Assembly: GCA_016720595.1 (NCBI GenBank)
Contig: JADKKI010000047.1
Location: forward strand, 1-62,693
DNA: 62,693 nucleotides
Source: Myxococcales bacterium
Lineage (GTDB): Bacteria; Myxococcota_A; Polyangia; Haliangiales; Haliangiaceae
Reading direction: 5' to 3'
Under the pieces are notes generated by a model. That model had not been told where the DNA came from. It worked only from the letters and a program-made list of their open reading frames with translations, and did no database searches. Positions 36,321 to 44,385 of this stretch are shown piece by piece (within the stretch, counting starts at the first letter, position 1; every line of letters begins with the position of its first letter). Both the position numbers and the translations under genes were made by a program.

Positions 36321-37142
36321 CTACTGCGCGGTCCAGCCGCCGTCGACGTTCCACGACGCGCCGCGAACCTGATCCGCTGCGCTGCTGCACAGGAACACCG
36401 CAACCTGTGCGAGCTGATCCGTGCTGACGAAGTCGCCGGACGGCTGCTTCTCGCTGACGAGCGCCGAGCGCGCGTCATCGGTGCCGAGACCATCGCGCGT
36501 GGCGCGTGCCTCGACCTGCCGCTGGACCAGCGGGGTCTCGACCCACCCGGGGCACAGCGCGTTGCAGGTGATCCCGGTCCGGGCGGTCTCGAGCGCCGTC
36601 ACCTTGGTCAGGCCGATCAGCCCGTGCTTCGCCGCGACGTACGCGGCCTTGTGCGTGGACGCCACGAGGCCGTGCACCGAGGCCACGTTGATGATGCGGC
36701 CCCAGTTGGACGCACGCATGTGGGGGATCGCGAGGCGGGTGGTGTGGAATGCGGCCGAGAGGTTGATCGACAGGATCGCGTCCCACTTGTCGACGGGAAA
36801 CTCCTCCACGCTCGCCACGTGCTGGATCCCAGCATTGTTGACCAGGATGTCGATGCCGCCGAACTCGAGCTCGGCGAACCGCATCAGGGCCTCGATCTCC
36901 GACGGCTTGCCGAGATCTGCGCCGTGGTACGCGACCCGGCACCTTCCGGCCGCGGCGCGCTGCACCTGGGCGCGCGCGGTGTCGGGCTCGCCGAAGCCGT
37001 TGAGGATCACGGAGCAGCCCATCCGCGCGAGGGCCTCGGCGATGCCGAGCCCGATCCCGCTGGTGGATCCGGTGACGAGTGCGGTCTTGCCGTCGAGCTC
37101 GGTCGCGGTCGCGCTGGGACTCGTGCTGTGCGTGGTGGTCAT
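36321..37142 (-). CDS. bdhA: D-3-hydroxybutyrate dehydrogenase
   Basis: A 273-residue classical SDR that matches 3-hydroxybutyrate dehydrogenases along its whole length: TGSTSGIGLGIA cofactor loop, NNAGIQHVASVEEFP, GRIINVASVHGLVAS, catalytic YVAAKHG, and CNALCPGWVETPLV. It oxidises D-3-hydroxybutyrate to acetoacetate with NAD+. Its ATG overlaps the stop of phaZ by 4 bp, so it is translated with the depolymerase that provides its substrate. Residues 1-15 are a loose Thr/Ser extension. Confidence 0.92.
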   Translation of the reverse strand: MTTTHSTSPSATATELDGKTALVTGSTSGIGLGIAEALARMGCSVILNGFGEPDTARAQVQRAAAGRCRVAYHGADLGKPSEIEALMRFAELEFGGIDILVNNAGIQHVASVEEFPVDKWDAILSINLSAAFHTTRLAIPHMRASNWGRIINVASVHGLVASTHKAAYVAAKHGLIGLTKVTALETARTGITCNALCPGWVETPLVQRQVEARATRDGLGTDDARSALVSEKQPSGDFVSTDQLAQVAVFLCSSAADQVRGASWNVDGGWTAQ

Positions 37143-38395
37143 GCGCTGGCTCCATTCCGTTCACGAATGAAGGCGTGGACGCGGGGATAGATCTGCTCGC
37201 GCCAGCGATGGCCCGAGAAGATGCCGTAGTGCCCGCAGCCCTCGGCGACGAGGTGCTCCCGGGCCGCTGCGGGCAGGCCGGTGCACAGATCGTGCGCCGC
37301 GGAGGTCTGGCCGGGGCCAGAGATGTCGTCGTGTTCGCCTTCGATCGTGAACAACGCCGTGCGCGTGATCGCGGCCGGGCGAACCAGCTCGCCGTCGATC
37401 TCCCACGTGCCGCGGGAGAGGGCCATGTCCTGGAACACCGTGCGCACGGTGTCGAGGTAGTACGCCGCGTCCATGTCGAGCACGGCGTTGTAGTCGTCGT
37501 AGAACTTCTCGTGCGCGGCGATCGCCTCGGTATCGCCGCGCACCTGATCGAGCCAGTACGAGCGGTGTGCCTGCGCGTGCCGCATCGGGTTCATCTGAAC
37601 GAAGGCCGAGAGCTGGAGGAAGCCGGGGTACACCGCGCGGCCACGCCCGGCAAAGCCCTGCGGCACGCGGTGGATCAGGTGACGCTCGAACCACGCGAGC
37701 GGATGCTCGGTCGCGAAGCGGTTGACCACCGTCGGGTTTCTGCTGGCATCGACAGGCCCGCCCATGAGCGTCAGCGTGCGCGGCGTGGGCAGACCCGCAG
37801 CAGCATCGAGCGCCACCGCCGCGAGGGTCGGCACCGTGGGCTGACACACCGCGACCACGTGGAGCTCTCGCGCATCGAGCTCGTGCAGGAAGCTGCGCAG
37901 GTACTTCACGTAGTCCGCGAGGTGGAACGGCCCCGCCTCGACCGGCACCTCGCGCGCGTCGATCCAGTCGGTGACATAGACGTCATGCGCCTGCAGCAGC
38001 GTCTGGATCGTGTCGCGAAGCAACGTGGGGTGATGCCCCGAGAGCGGCGCGCACACGAGCACCCGGGGATCACGTCCGAGCTCGGCGGCGCGCGTCGGAT
38101 CGGTGGTCTCGCGGCGGAACCGGACGAGCCGGCAGAACGGCCGTGTGGAGATCACCTCCTCGTGGACGGCGACCTCTCCACCATGCGCGACGACGCGCTC
38201 GATCGCGAACGCCGGCCGCGGATACGGCCTGGTCAGCCGGTGGAACAGGGCGTGGTTCGCGCGGACGATCGCGGCGGGCGGGAACGTCGTCTGGCCGAGC
38301 AGGTCGACCGCGAGCTTCGCGAGCTCCGCGGCGGGGCGAAGCCAGGCACGTTGGAGCTCGAGGGCGGAGTACAGCACGCAGCCAATATGCTGCAT
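37139..38395 (-). CDS. phaZ: Intracellular polyhydroxybutyrate depolymerase
   Basis: A 418-residue alpha/beta hydrolase matching the Ralstonia eutropha PhaZ1 family from end to end: PFCRLVRFRR, LSGHHPTLLRDTIQTLL, VYVTDWIDAREVP, then the nucleophile motif VCQPTVP in which Cys replaces the lipase Ser, and GHYGIFSGRRW-like GHYGIFSGHRW near the C-terminus with the catalytic His. It breaks down native polyhydroxybutyrate granules in the cytoplasm. The family start aligns with GTG 38377 (VLYSALE), six codons inside the ATG given here, so either may be used. The synthase phaC is not in the window. Confidence 0.92.
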   Translation of the reverse strand: MQHIGCVLYSALELQRAWLRPAAELAKLAVDLLGQTTFPPAAIVRANHALFHRLTRPYPRPAFAIERVVAHGGEVAVHEEVISTRPFCRLVRFRRETTDPTRAAELGRDPRVLVCAPLSGHHPTLLRDTIQTLLQAHDVYVTDWIDAREVPVEAGPFHLADYVKYLRSFLHELDARELHVVAVCQPTVPTLAAVALDAAAGLPTPRTLTLMGGPVDASRNPTVVNRFATEHPLAWFERHLIHRVPQGFAGRGRAVYPGFLQLSAFVQMNPMRHAQAHRSYWLDQVRGDTEAIAAHEKFYDDYNAVLDMDAAYYLDTVRTVFQDMALSRGTWEIDGELVRPAAITRTALFTIEGEHDDISGPGQTSAAHDLCTGLPAAAREHLVAEGCGHYGIFSGHRWREQIYPRVHAFIRERNGASA

Positions 38396-38400
38396 TGCAC
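38390..38400. promoter_or_regulatory. TGC-N3-GCA element at the phaZ start
   Basis: CTGCATTGCAC overlaps the ATG at 38395 and is 18 bp upstream of the alternative GTG. TGC-N3-GCA is the half-site arrangement reported for the polyhydroxyalkanoate regulator PhaR in Paracoccus. A chance match is possible. Confidence 0.3.
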
Positions 38401-38455
38401 AAGAAACAACAACGGGAACCTATAACTTATTTATCTACAGCAGGTTACCCGGCAA
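38401..38455 (-). promoter_or_regulatory. AT-rich promoter region of phaZ-bdhA
   Basis: A pocket of A+T-rich DNA (ATAAATAAGTTATAGG on the minus strand) in an otherwise 68-70% GC region. A TTGCCG followed 16 bases later by TAAATA could serve as -35 and -10. It is the most AT-rich stretch of the window. Confidence 0.4.
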
Positions 38456-38482
38456 TCGAATGCTGCGGTTGCGGCATCGTGG

Positions 38483-38938
38483 CTACCCGACCTTCTGCCC
38501 TGCGAGGTCTGCACCATGGTCGAGACACAACAGACGAACGCGCCCGGTCGCGAGGGTCTTGCCTGCCTCGTCGGTGACCCTCGCCTCCCACACCTGCGTG
38601 CGCCGGCCGCGTGTGACCGGGGTTGCCGTGACGCGGATCGTCCCCTCGCGCGCGGCCGCGATGAACGAGGTCGAGTTCTCGACGCCGACCACCGACTGCT
38701 TGCGACCGAGGGCGACCATCGCCGCGCCCGTCGAGCACGCGGCCTCGATGATGCCGGTGTGGACACCGCCGTGAACGATGCCATACGGCTGTCGGTGCTC
38801 GTCGCCCAGGACGAGCTCGCCGATGCACTCGTCGATGGTCACGCGGGTGAACCGCAGCCCCATCGTGCGGTTCCATCCTCCGAGGTTCTGGTTCACGAGC
38901 TCGGAGAAGTCCTCGACGGTCGGTGTGGTGGTGGTCAC
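38483..38938 (-). CDS. PaaI-type hotdog thioesterase
   Basis: A 151-residue single hotdog domain. The active-site segment YGIVHGGVHTGIIEAA has the conserved HGG and the acidic residue on the central helix, as in PaaI/YdiI-type acyl-CoA thioesterases, and the closing strands GRRTQVWEARVTDEAG and GRVRLLCL are typical. It likely hydrolyses an aryl or acyl CoA thioester. GTG 38938 starts at the normal N-terminal distance. It lies upstream of phaZ, separated by the AT-rich region. Confidence 0.8.
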   Translation of the reverse strand: MTTTTPTVEDFSELVNQNLGGWNRTMGLRFTRVTIDECIGELVLGDEHRQPYGIVHGGVHTGIIEAACSTGAAMVALGRKQSVVGVENSTSFIAAAREGTIRVTATPVTRGRRTQVWEARVTDEAGKTLATGRVRLLCLDHGADLAGQKVG

Positions 38939-38983
38939 GGGCGCCTGGTTCGACGAGCGTACTACGCGCTGGTCGTCCCCATG

Positions 38984-38989
38984 TAGACT
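38984..38989 (+). promoter_or_regulatory. Putative -10 hexamer of a leaderless promoter
   Basis: TAGACT six bases before ATG 38996. The segment just upstream also separates this gene from the divergent thioesterase. Confidence 0.4.
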
Positions 38990-38995
38990 CGAGGC

Positions 38996-40246
38996 ATGCG
39001 CCGCCGCCCCTCGCGCCGAGACTTCTTCCGGCAGAGTGCGGCGGCACTCGCGGGGCTTGGCCTCGCATCGTGTGGGGACAACCTCGAGCAGAGCGCCGGC
39101 ACGGGCCTCGGTCTCGGCGTGATCGGCGTCGGCCTGCAAGGCGCGGGTGCGCACTTGATGGGGCTCCTGAACAGCGGCGTCCGCGTGGTCGCGGTGGCCG
39201 ATGTCGATCAGGTGATGCTCGATGATGCGCTCGCGATGAGCTCCGACCTCGTCGGCTATCGTGACTATCGCGAGCTCCTCGCGCGGCCAGACATCGATGC
39301 CGTGGTGATCGCGACCCCGGACCACTGGCACGCGAAGCAATCGATCGATGCCGCGAACGCAGGCAAGCACGTCTATTGCGAGAAGCCGCTGACCCTGACG
39401 ATCGCCGAAGGCCGCCGCATCGTCGAAGCCGCACAGGCGAACGGCATCGCGTTCCAGACCGGCAGCCAGCAGCACTCCGGCTACCAGTTCCAGATGGCGT
39501 GCGAGATCGTCCGCAACGGACGGATCGGACAGCTCACCTCGATCGAGACCGCGGTGTGGCCGGGACAGTTCCAGGTGCCGCTCGCCGTGGCACCGCAACC
39601 CGCCACGCTCGACTGGGACCTGTGGCTCGGCTCCGCGCCCGAGGTGCCGTACCACCAGCTGCGAGCGAGCCGTTCGTTTCGCTACTTTCGCGACTACGGC
39701 GGCGGCGCGATCACCGATTTCGGCGCGCACAACCTAGACATCGCGCAGTGGGGAGCAGGGTTCGAGCTGTCCGGGCCGACCAGCGTCCGCGGCACGGCGG
39801 TGTATCCACCCGGAAACGCGTTCGAGACCCCCACCACGTTCGACGTCACGTACACGTACGCGAACGGCGTCACGCTCCACCTCACCCCCACCGACGAGAT
39901 CTGGTGGACGGAGTTCTTCGGCACAGAGGGCAGCGTTCGGGTCGATTGGGACGGTGTCACCGCGAGCCGGCCCGAGATCCTCGACTATCAGCTCGGCTCG
40001 GGTCCCACCGTGATCTCGACCAAGGTGGGTCACTTCGAGAACTGGTTCGAGGCGATCGCGAACGGCACGCTTCCGATCTGTCACGCCGAGATCGGCCATC
40101 GCGCCGCCACCGTCTGCCACCTCGCGAACATCGCGATCGAGCTCGGTCGCGAGCTGACGTGGGATCCGGCCGCCGAGCTGTTCGTCGGTGATGCCGAGGC
40201 GAACACCCGGATCTCCCGGCCCCGGCGCGCGCCGTGGGGGCTGTGA
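38996..40246 (+). CDS. Tat-exported Gfo/Idh/MocA family oxidoreductase lipoprotein
   Basis: A 416-residue protein starting with a twin-arginine signal (SRRDFFRQSA) followed by a lipobox-like LASCGD, Cys about residue 27. The Rossmann part has GVIGVGLQGAG and the family motif YCEKPL (Lys as catalytic base). The C-terminal alpha/beta domain carries DYGGGAITDFGAHNLDIAQW, typical of this family. Export by Tat implies folding with the nucleotide in the cytoplasm and work in the periplasm, as with glycoside-modifying oxidoreductases such as those acting on GalNAc or other sugars. Substrate not identified. Confidence 0.85.
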   Translation: MRRRPSRRDFFRQSAAALAGLGLASCGDNLEQSAGTGLGLGVIGVGLQGAGAHLMGLLNSGVRVVAVADVDQVMLDDALAMSSDLVGYRDYRELLARPDIDAVVIATPDHWHAKQSIDAANAGKHVYCEKPLTLTIAEGRRIVEAAQANGIAFQTGSQQHSGYQFQMACEIVRNGRIGQLTSIETAVWPGQFQVPLAVAPQPATLDWDLWLGSAPEVPYHQLRASRSFRYFRDYGGGAITDFGAHNLDIAQWGAGFELSGPTSVRGTAVYPPGNAFETPTTFDVTYTYANGVTLHLTPTDEIWWTEFFGTEGSVRVDWDGVTASRPEILDYQLGSGPTVISTKVGHFENWFEAIANGTLPICHAEIGHRAATVCHLANIAIELGRELTWDPAAELFVGDAEANTRISRPRRAPWGL

Positions 40247-40255
40247 CGTCGGCGG

Positions 40256-41251
40256 TCAGTTCGTCCACAGGGTCGCGTTGCTCGCGCTGCGGACGCGGAG
40301 CTTGCCGGCGTTCGTGATCTCGAGCGACGCACCGGGGTTGCCGTGGGTGCGCGAGTTCCAGACCGCGGTCTGACCGTGATAGACGACCAGGTTGCCGTCG
40401 GTCTGCATCCACAGGGTGGGCGTGGCGCCGAACGTCCGCGAGTTCCACACCGCACCCGCCGGGGTGACGTTCGCCGTCGGATACAGCACGAGGTTGCCAT
40501 CGCCCTGCATCACGAGGATGAACCGGCCATCGCACGAGGCGCGCATCGTGTTGTCACCGAGGCCCTCGCCCGGCGCGAGCGTGCCGCAGCCCGGCGTCGT
40601 GGGAGCGGGGGGAGGCGGCGTGGTCGGCTGCGTCGGCGCGCCACCACACGCGGTCGGTGCGGTCGCCTTCAAGAGCTGCAGCGGATCGATGTCGTCCTTG
40701 TAAGCACCGGGCGAGGCGTTGAAGTGGAGGTGCACGCCACCCGTCCCCGAGTTCCCCATCGTCCCGACCTGCTGGCCGGCCATCACCATGTCTCCGGTCT
40801 TCACGGCGAACGACTCGAGGTGACCGTAGAAGTAACTCCAGCCGCACGCATCCTGGATCTTCACCTCGTTCGAGCCATTGACCGAATCGACCTTCGCATA
40901 GACCACGCGACCTGGAGCCACCGCGCGCAGCACTGCACCGCGATGCGCGAACACGTCGATGCCGTGGTGAAAGCCGCTGCTGCCGCCCGGGCCATAGTCC
41001 GAGTTTGCGCGCGAGCCGTCGCACGAGACCGGGCAGCCACCGGCGCCACCGCACGCGGCGTCGTAGCCGATGTTGTGTGCGCCCTCGACGGGGAACACGC
41101 TCATCAGCGCGGGGCAGCTCGCCGTCGGAGCGCCGTAGCGGATCGCACCTTCGTTCTCGGTCGGGTCTTCGCTGAAGTCGCCGAAGTCCGAGGTGATGCA
41201 GCCAACGAGGGAGGTCGAGATGGTGAGCGCCGCGGTGAGGATGAGCTTCAT
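40256..41251 (-). CDS. M23 metallopeptidase fused to a B-lectin domain (lipoprotein)
   Basis: A 331-residue protein with signal and lipobox LVGC. Residues about 75-190 form an M23 LytM-type endopeptidase: zinc ligands in HHGIDVF and HLHFN, with SDYGPGG-like Cys-containing insertions. A Pro/Thr linker leads to a bulb-type mannose-lectin domain (about 215-331) with repeats MQGDGNLVLY and MQTDGNLVVY, matching the QxDxNxVxY sugar-binding pattern. It should cut peptide cross-links in peptidoglycan while held at a mannose-like glycan; self wall remodelling or attack on prey are both possible. Confidence 0.85.
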   Translation of the reverse strand: MKLILTAALTISTSLVGCITSDFGDFSEDPTENEGAIRYGAPTASCPALMSVFPVEGAHNIGYDAACGGAGGCPVSCDGSRANSDYGPGGSSGFHHGIDVFAHRGAVLRAVAPGRVVYAKVDSVNGSNEVKIQDACGWSYFYGHLESFAVKTGDMVMAGQQVGTMGNSGTGGVHLHFNASPGAYKDDIDPLQLLKATAPTACGGAPTQPTTPPPPAPTTPGCGTLAPGEGLGDNTMRASCDGRFILVMQGDGNLVLYPTANVTPAGAVWNSRTFGATPTLWMQTDGNLVVYHGQTAVWNSRTHGNPGASLEITNAGKLRVRSASNATLWTN

Positions 41252-41336
41252 GTCCCCCGCTACGCTGTGGTTTTCGACGAGGTTACAGCCCCAAGGGTGG
41301 GGACTTTTGTGGGGCGTGCGCCCCCAGGCTCTCGCC

Positions 41337-43139
41337 TCAGCGCAAGATGACTACGAGCACGATGACCAGCAGGATCACCGCTCCCCCAACAATCGCGAGG
41401 AGCTTGAGCCGTTGCCGCTTGGCCTCCTCGGGATCCGGCAGGAACGTGGCGCCGGGAGCGGCCGCCGCAGGCGCCGGCGCGCGCGGCGCGGGTGCACGTT
41501 GCCCGTTCTCGCCGATCAGGGCGACCAGCGGTTCGTCGCCGAACGAGATCAGCGGCATGGCGCCGATCTGCGTGGGCTCGGGGCCGAGATCGGGATCGAA
41601 CTGGTTCGCTGGAGGAGGAGGTGGTGGTGGTTCCGGCGCGCGCTCGGGCGCGACGGGTGCGGCCGGCCTCGCGATCGGCGCTGGGGGATCCGGCGGGACC
41701 CACGCGGCTGGGCTCGCGATCGGCGCTGGGGGATCCGGCGGGACCCACGCGGCCGGGCTCGGAGCGGGCACGCTCGGCGCCGACGCGCGCGACGCGGCCG
41801 AGAGAGGTGGCGGGGGATCCGGCGCGACCCAGGGAGTGGACGGGCGAGCGGGCTCGGCGGGCGGTGGCGCAGGCGCGATCGACGGAGGCGCGACCGACGG
41901 CCGCGAGGCCCGCGACGCGGGCGTGACCGACGCGGGCGTGACCGACGCGGGCGCGACCGACGCGCGCGAGGCACGCGGGGCTGCGACCGACGCGGGCGCG
42001 ACCGACGCGCGTGAGGCACGCGGCGCGGCGATCGCCTCGGGCGCGATCGGTGGCGGCCCGAAGCGATCCAGCGGCTCCGGATCCCGGGGCGGCGGTGGCG
42101 GCAGCGAATCGAGGAGCTCGGCGTTGAACGGCTGGACCCGGGTCTCGAGGTTCGGATCGTCGGCCCACAGGCCCGGATCGCCTGGAGGCGCCGCTGGTGC
42201 GACCTCGACGGGCGGAGCGAACTGCGGCGGAGCGAACTGCGGCGGCGAGAACTGCGGTGGCGACACCTGCGGCGGCGACGCCTGCAAGGGCGACATCCGC
42301 GGCGGCGACACCTGCGGCGGCGACATCTGCGGCGGCGGTGGCGCCATCATCGTCGCCATCTCCGGCCGCGCGATCGGCGGTCGCGCCATCTGCGGCGGAG
42401 GCGCCATCTGCGGCGGAGGCGCCATCTGCGGCGGAGGCGCCATCTGCGGCGGCGGTGCCATCTGCGGCGGCGGTGCCATCTGCGGCGGCGGTGCCATCTG
42501 CGGCGCCATCTGCGGCGCCATCTGCGGCGCCATCTGCGGCATGAACATCCCGAGCCAGGCCTGGTGGAGCTCTGGCGTCACCCCGAGACCGAGCTGCTGC
42601 ACCGCCGCCTGGATCCCGTCGCGCAGCAGCGCGGCCTGCTGCCATCGATACGAGGGTTCACGCGCGAGCGCTCCGAGGACGATTCCATCGATCTCGGGCG
42701 AGACGTACGGGTTCTGCGTCGACGGTGGCGGGATCGCGAGGCCGCAGACGCGTGCGAGTGTCTCGCGATCATCGTTGGTCGCGAACAGCGGGCGGTTGGT
42801 CAGCATCTCGTAAGCGATCACGCCCACCGCGAACAGATCGGCGCGCGGATCGAGCATCCCGTAGGTGACAAACTCCGGGGCCATGTAGGCGACAGCGCCC
42901 TGGGGCGCGGCGCTCCCGAGCAGGCGCACGACGCCGTTCTCCGAGATCATGATGTACGCGGGCTGAACGTCGCGGTGGATGATCCCGAGCGGGCGCCCCT
43001 CCGGATCCCGGAGGTTGTGCGCGTAGTCGAGAGAGGCACAGACCTGGCGCAGGATCTCGAGCGTGATCGGGACGGGAAGCGGCTCTCCCACGCGCATGCG
43101 ATGCGCGAGGATCTCCGCCAGGCTCTTGTCCGGACTCAC
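41337..43139 (-). CDS. Tail-anchored Ser/Thr pseudokinase lacking the N-lobe
   Basis: A 600-residue protein. Residues 1-180 match only the C-lobe of a Ser/Thr kinase: a helix with LRQVCASLDYAHNL, then HRDVQPAYIM and VRLLGSA, AYMAPEF, and LFAVGVIAYEMLTNRP. The glycine loop and ATP-binding Lys are absent because the gene begins after them. The catalytic Lys is Gln, the Asn is Tyr and the DFG is LGS, so phosphotransfer is not expected. A long Pro/Ala-rich stretch follows (QMAPPP repeats, then RAS and VPPDPPAPI repeats). A final hydrophobic segment (about 575-598) anchors the tail. GTG 43139 is the best available start. Confidence 0.75.
   Translation of the reverse strand: MSPDKSLAEILAHRMRVGEPLPVPITLEILRQVCASLDYAHNLRDPEGRPLGIIHRDVQPAYIMISENGVVRLLGSAAPQGAVAYMAPEFVTYGMLDPRADLFAVGVIAYEMLTNRPLFATNDDRETLARVCGLAIPPPSTQNPYVSPEIDGIVLGALAREPSYRWQQAALLRDGIQAAVQQLGLGVTPELHQAWLGMFMPQMAPQMAPQMAPQMAPPPQMAPPPQMAPPPQMAPPPQMAPPPQMAPPPQMARPPIARPEMATMMAPPPPQMSPPQVSPPRMSPLQASPPQVSPPQFSPPQFAPPQFAPPVEVAPAAPPGDPGLWADDPNLETRVQPFNAELLDSLPPPPPRDPEPLDRFGPPPIAPEAIAAPRASRASVAPASVAAPRASRASVAPASVTPASVTPASRASRPSVAPPSIAPAPPPAEPARPSTPWVAPDPPPPLSAASRASAPSVPAPSPAAWVPPDPPAPIASPAAWVPPDPPAPIARPAAPVAPERAPEPPPPPPPANQFDPDLGPEPTQIGAMPLISFGDEPLVALIGENGQRAPAPRAPAPAAAAPGATFLPDPEEAKRQRLKLLAIVGGAVILLVIVLVVILR
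41668..41757 (-). repeat. 45 bp direct repeat in the pseudokinase linker
   Basis: Two almost identical 45 bp units encode VPPDPPAPIA(S/R)PAAW-like 15-residue blocks. Confidence 0.85.
42385..42541 (-). repeat. 18 bp and 12 bp repeats encoding QMAPPP and QMAP
   Basis: About six 18 bp units and four 12 bp units in tandem encode QMAPPP and QMAP blocks in the Pro-rich stalk of the pseudokinase. The units stay in frame. Confidence 0.85.
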
Positions 43140-43266
43140 GGCCGCTCTCGGGTCACATGGTAATCGAGTCCCGCGGGGCGTGCGAATGTGCGCCCGTTTT
43201 GTCCGCACGAGAGTCCGCACGACCTGGACCGCCCGCGGAAGCGGCCTGAGGGCCCTCCCCGCGCGG

Positions 43267-43272
43267 TACGAT
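43267..43272 (+). promoter_or_regulatory. Putative -10 hexamer of a leaderless promoter
   Basis: TACGAT five bases before ATG 43278; no ribosome-binding site is seen. Confidence 0.4.
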
Positions 43273-43277
43273 GCCGC

Positions 43278-43724
43278 ATGCAGCGCCGGAGGATCCTCCT
43301 CGCCCTCTCCCTCGCCGCCGCTGGGTGTTCGTCCAAGGACGACAAGCCCCGCCCGAGCGACAACCTCGACGACATCAAGAGCGAGGCGGCCGTCGAGTGG
43401 GCACGCAAGGAGCTCCCCGACATCGACGCACGGCTCGCGAGCAGCGACCCCGGCCGGGCCTCTTCCACCTGTGCGGTGATCAAGCCCGACATGGCGAAGA
43501 TCAAGAAGGCGGATCCAGAGCTCGCCGCGACTCTCGAGCGTAAGTGCGGACGCGACCTCGCCGTGAGATCGATGACGATCGCCGTGGAGCGCGCCGAGAA
43601 GGATCACTGGGACTGCTCGAGCATCCCGATCTACGAGAAGTCGATCACGGCTGCCGGCGCGGGGAGTGACCCTGAGGTCGTCAAGCTGCGCGAGCGCGTG
43701 GCCGTGGCCTGCGCCAAGAAGTGA
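43278..43724 (+). CDS. Small lipoprotein of unknown function
   Basis: A 148-residue protein with a compact signal, lipobox AAAGC (Cys at about residue 17). The mature part is helical and contains four Cys (STCAVIK, RKCGRDL, WDCSS, VACAKK) in two likely disulphide pairs, a pattern of small periplasmic helical-bundle proteins. It is divergent to the pseudokinase and followed 3 bp later by a methyltransferase gene; the two may be co-transcribed. Confidence 0.65.
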   Translation: MQRRRILLALSLAAAGCSSKDDKPRPSDNLDDIKSEAAVEWARKELPDIDARLASSDPGRASSTCAVIKPDMAKIKKADPELAATLERKCGRDLAVRSMTIAVERAEKDHWDCSSIPIYEKSITAAGAGSDPEVVKLRERVAVACAKK

Positions 43725-43727
43725 TGG

Positions 43728-44372
43728 GTGAATCCCCGCGCCCCTTCGATTCGGGACGGTTATCGGACGATCGCCCAGGCCTATGCCGAGCACCTGATCG
43801 ACGAGCTGAGCGGAAAGCCGCTCGACCGCGCGTTCCTCGATGCCTTCGCCGAGGGCGTACGCGGCCGAGGCCCGGTGGTAGATGTGGGCTGCGGTCCGGG
43901 CCAGGTCGCGGCCTACCTCCATCAACGCGACGTCACGATCGAGGGACTCGATCTGTCACCGGCCATGATCGAACAGGCCACGGCTCATCATCCGGCGATC
44001 CCGTTCCGCGTGGGAGACATGTTCGCCCTGCCCTATGCGGATGAAAGCCTCGCCGGCGTGATCGGGTTCTACGCGATCGTGCACACGCCAACGGACGAGC
44101 TGCATGCCCCATGTCGAGAGCTCCATCGCGTGGTCACGCCCGACGGCCTGATCGCCCTCGCGTTTCATGCCGGCACCCAGCACACGCACGTCGACGAGCT
44201 ATGGGGCGTACCAACCTCGCTCGAGTTCTGGTTTCACCCGCCAGCGGCCGTGGTCGCGACGCTCGAGCAGGTGGGTTTCACGATCGAAGCGCGCCTGGAT
44301 CGCAAGCCGTACCCCGACGTCGAGTATCCGAGCGAGCGAACGTACCTGCTCGCGCGTCGCCGCGCGCCATGA
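43728..44372 (+). CDS. Class I SAM-dependent methyltransferase
   Basis: A 214-residue soluble methyltransferase. Motif I VVDVGCGPGQVAAYL, motif post-I IEGLDLSPAMI and motif IV (GVIGFYAIVHTP) are clear; the fold resembles UbiE/Methyltransf_11 small-molecule methyltransferases. Substrate unknown. GTG 43728 starts 3 bp after the stop of the lipoprotein gene, suggesting an operon. Confidence 0.85.
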   Translation: MNPRAPSIRDGYRTIAQAYAEHLIDELSGKPLDRAFLDAFAEGVRGRGPVVDVGCGPGQVAAYLHQRDVTIEGLDLSPAMIEQATAHHPAIPFRVGDMFALPYADESLAGVIGFYAIVHTPTDELHAPCRELHRVVTPDGLIALAFHAGTQHTHVDELWGVPTSLEFWFHPPAAVVATLEQVGFTIEARLDRKPYPDVEYPSERTYLLARRRAP

Positions 44373-44385
44373 ACGTCAACGTGCG

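Noticed and set aside
42197..42544. A plus-strand Ala/Pro/Ser repeat frame as an antifreeze- or PE-PGRS-like protein
   Set aside because: It is the reverse reading of the QMAPPP repeat array of the pseudokinase and has no start context.
43140..43925. Upstream extension of the pseudokinase frame on the minus strand
   Set aside because: This segment is antisense to a lipoprotein gene with a good signal peptide and contains no kinase N-lobe, so the extra codons are a shadow.
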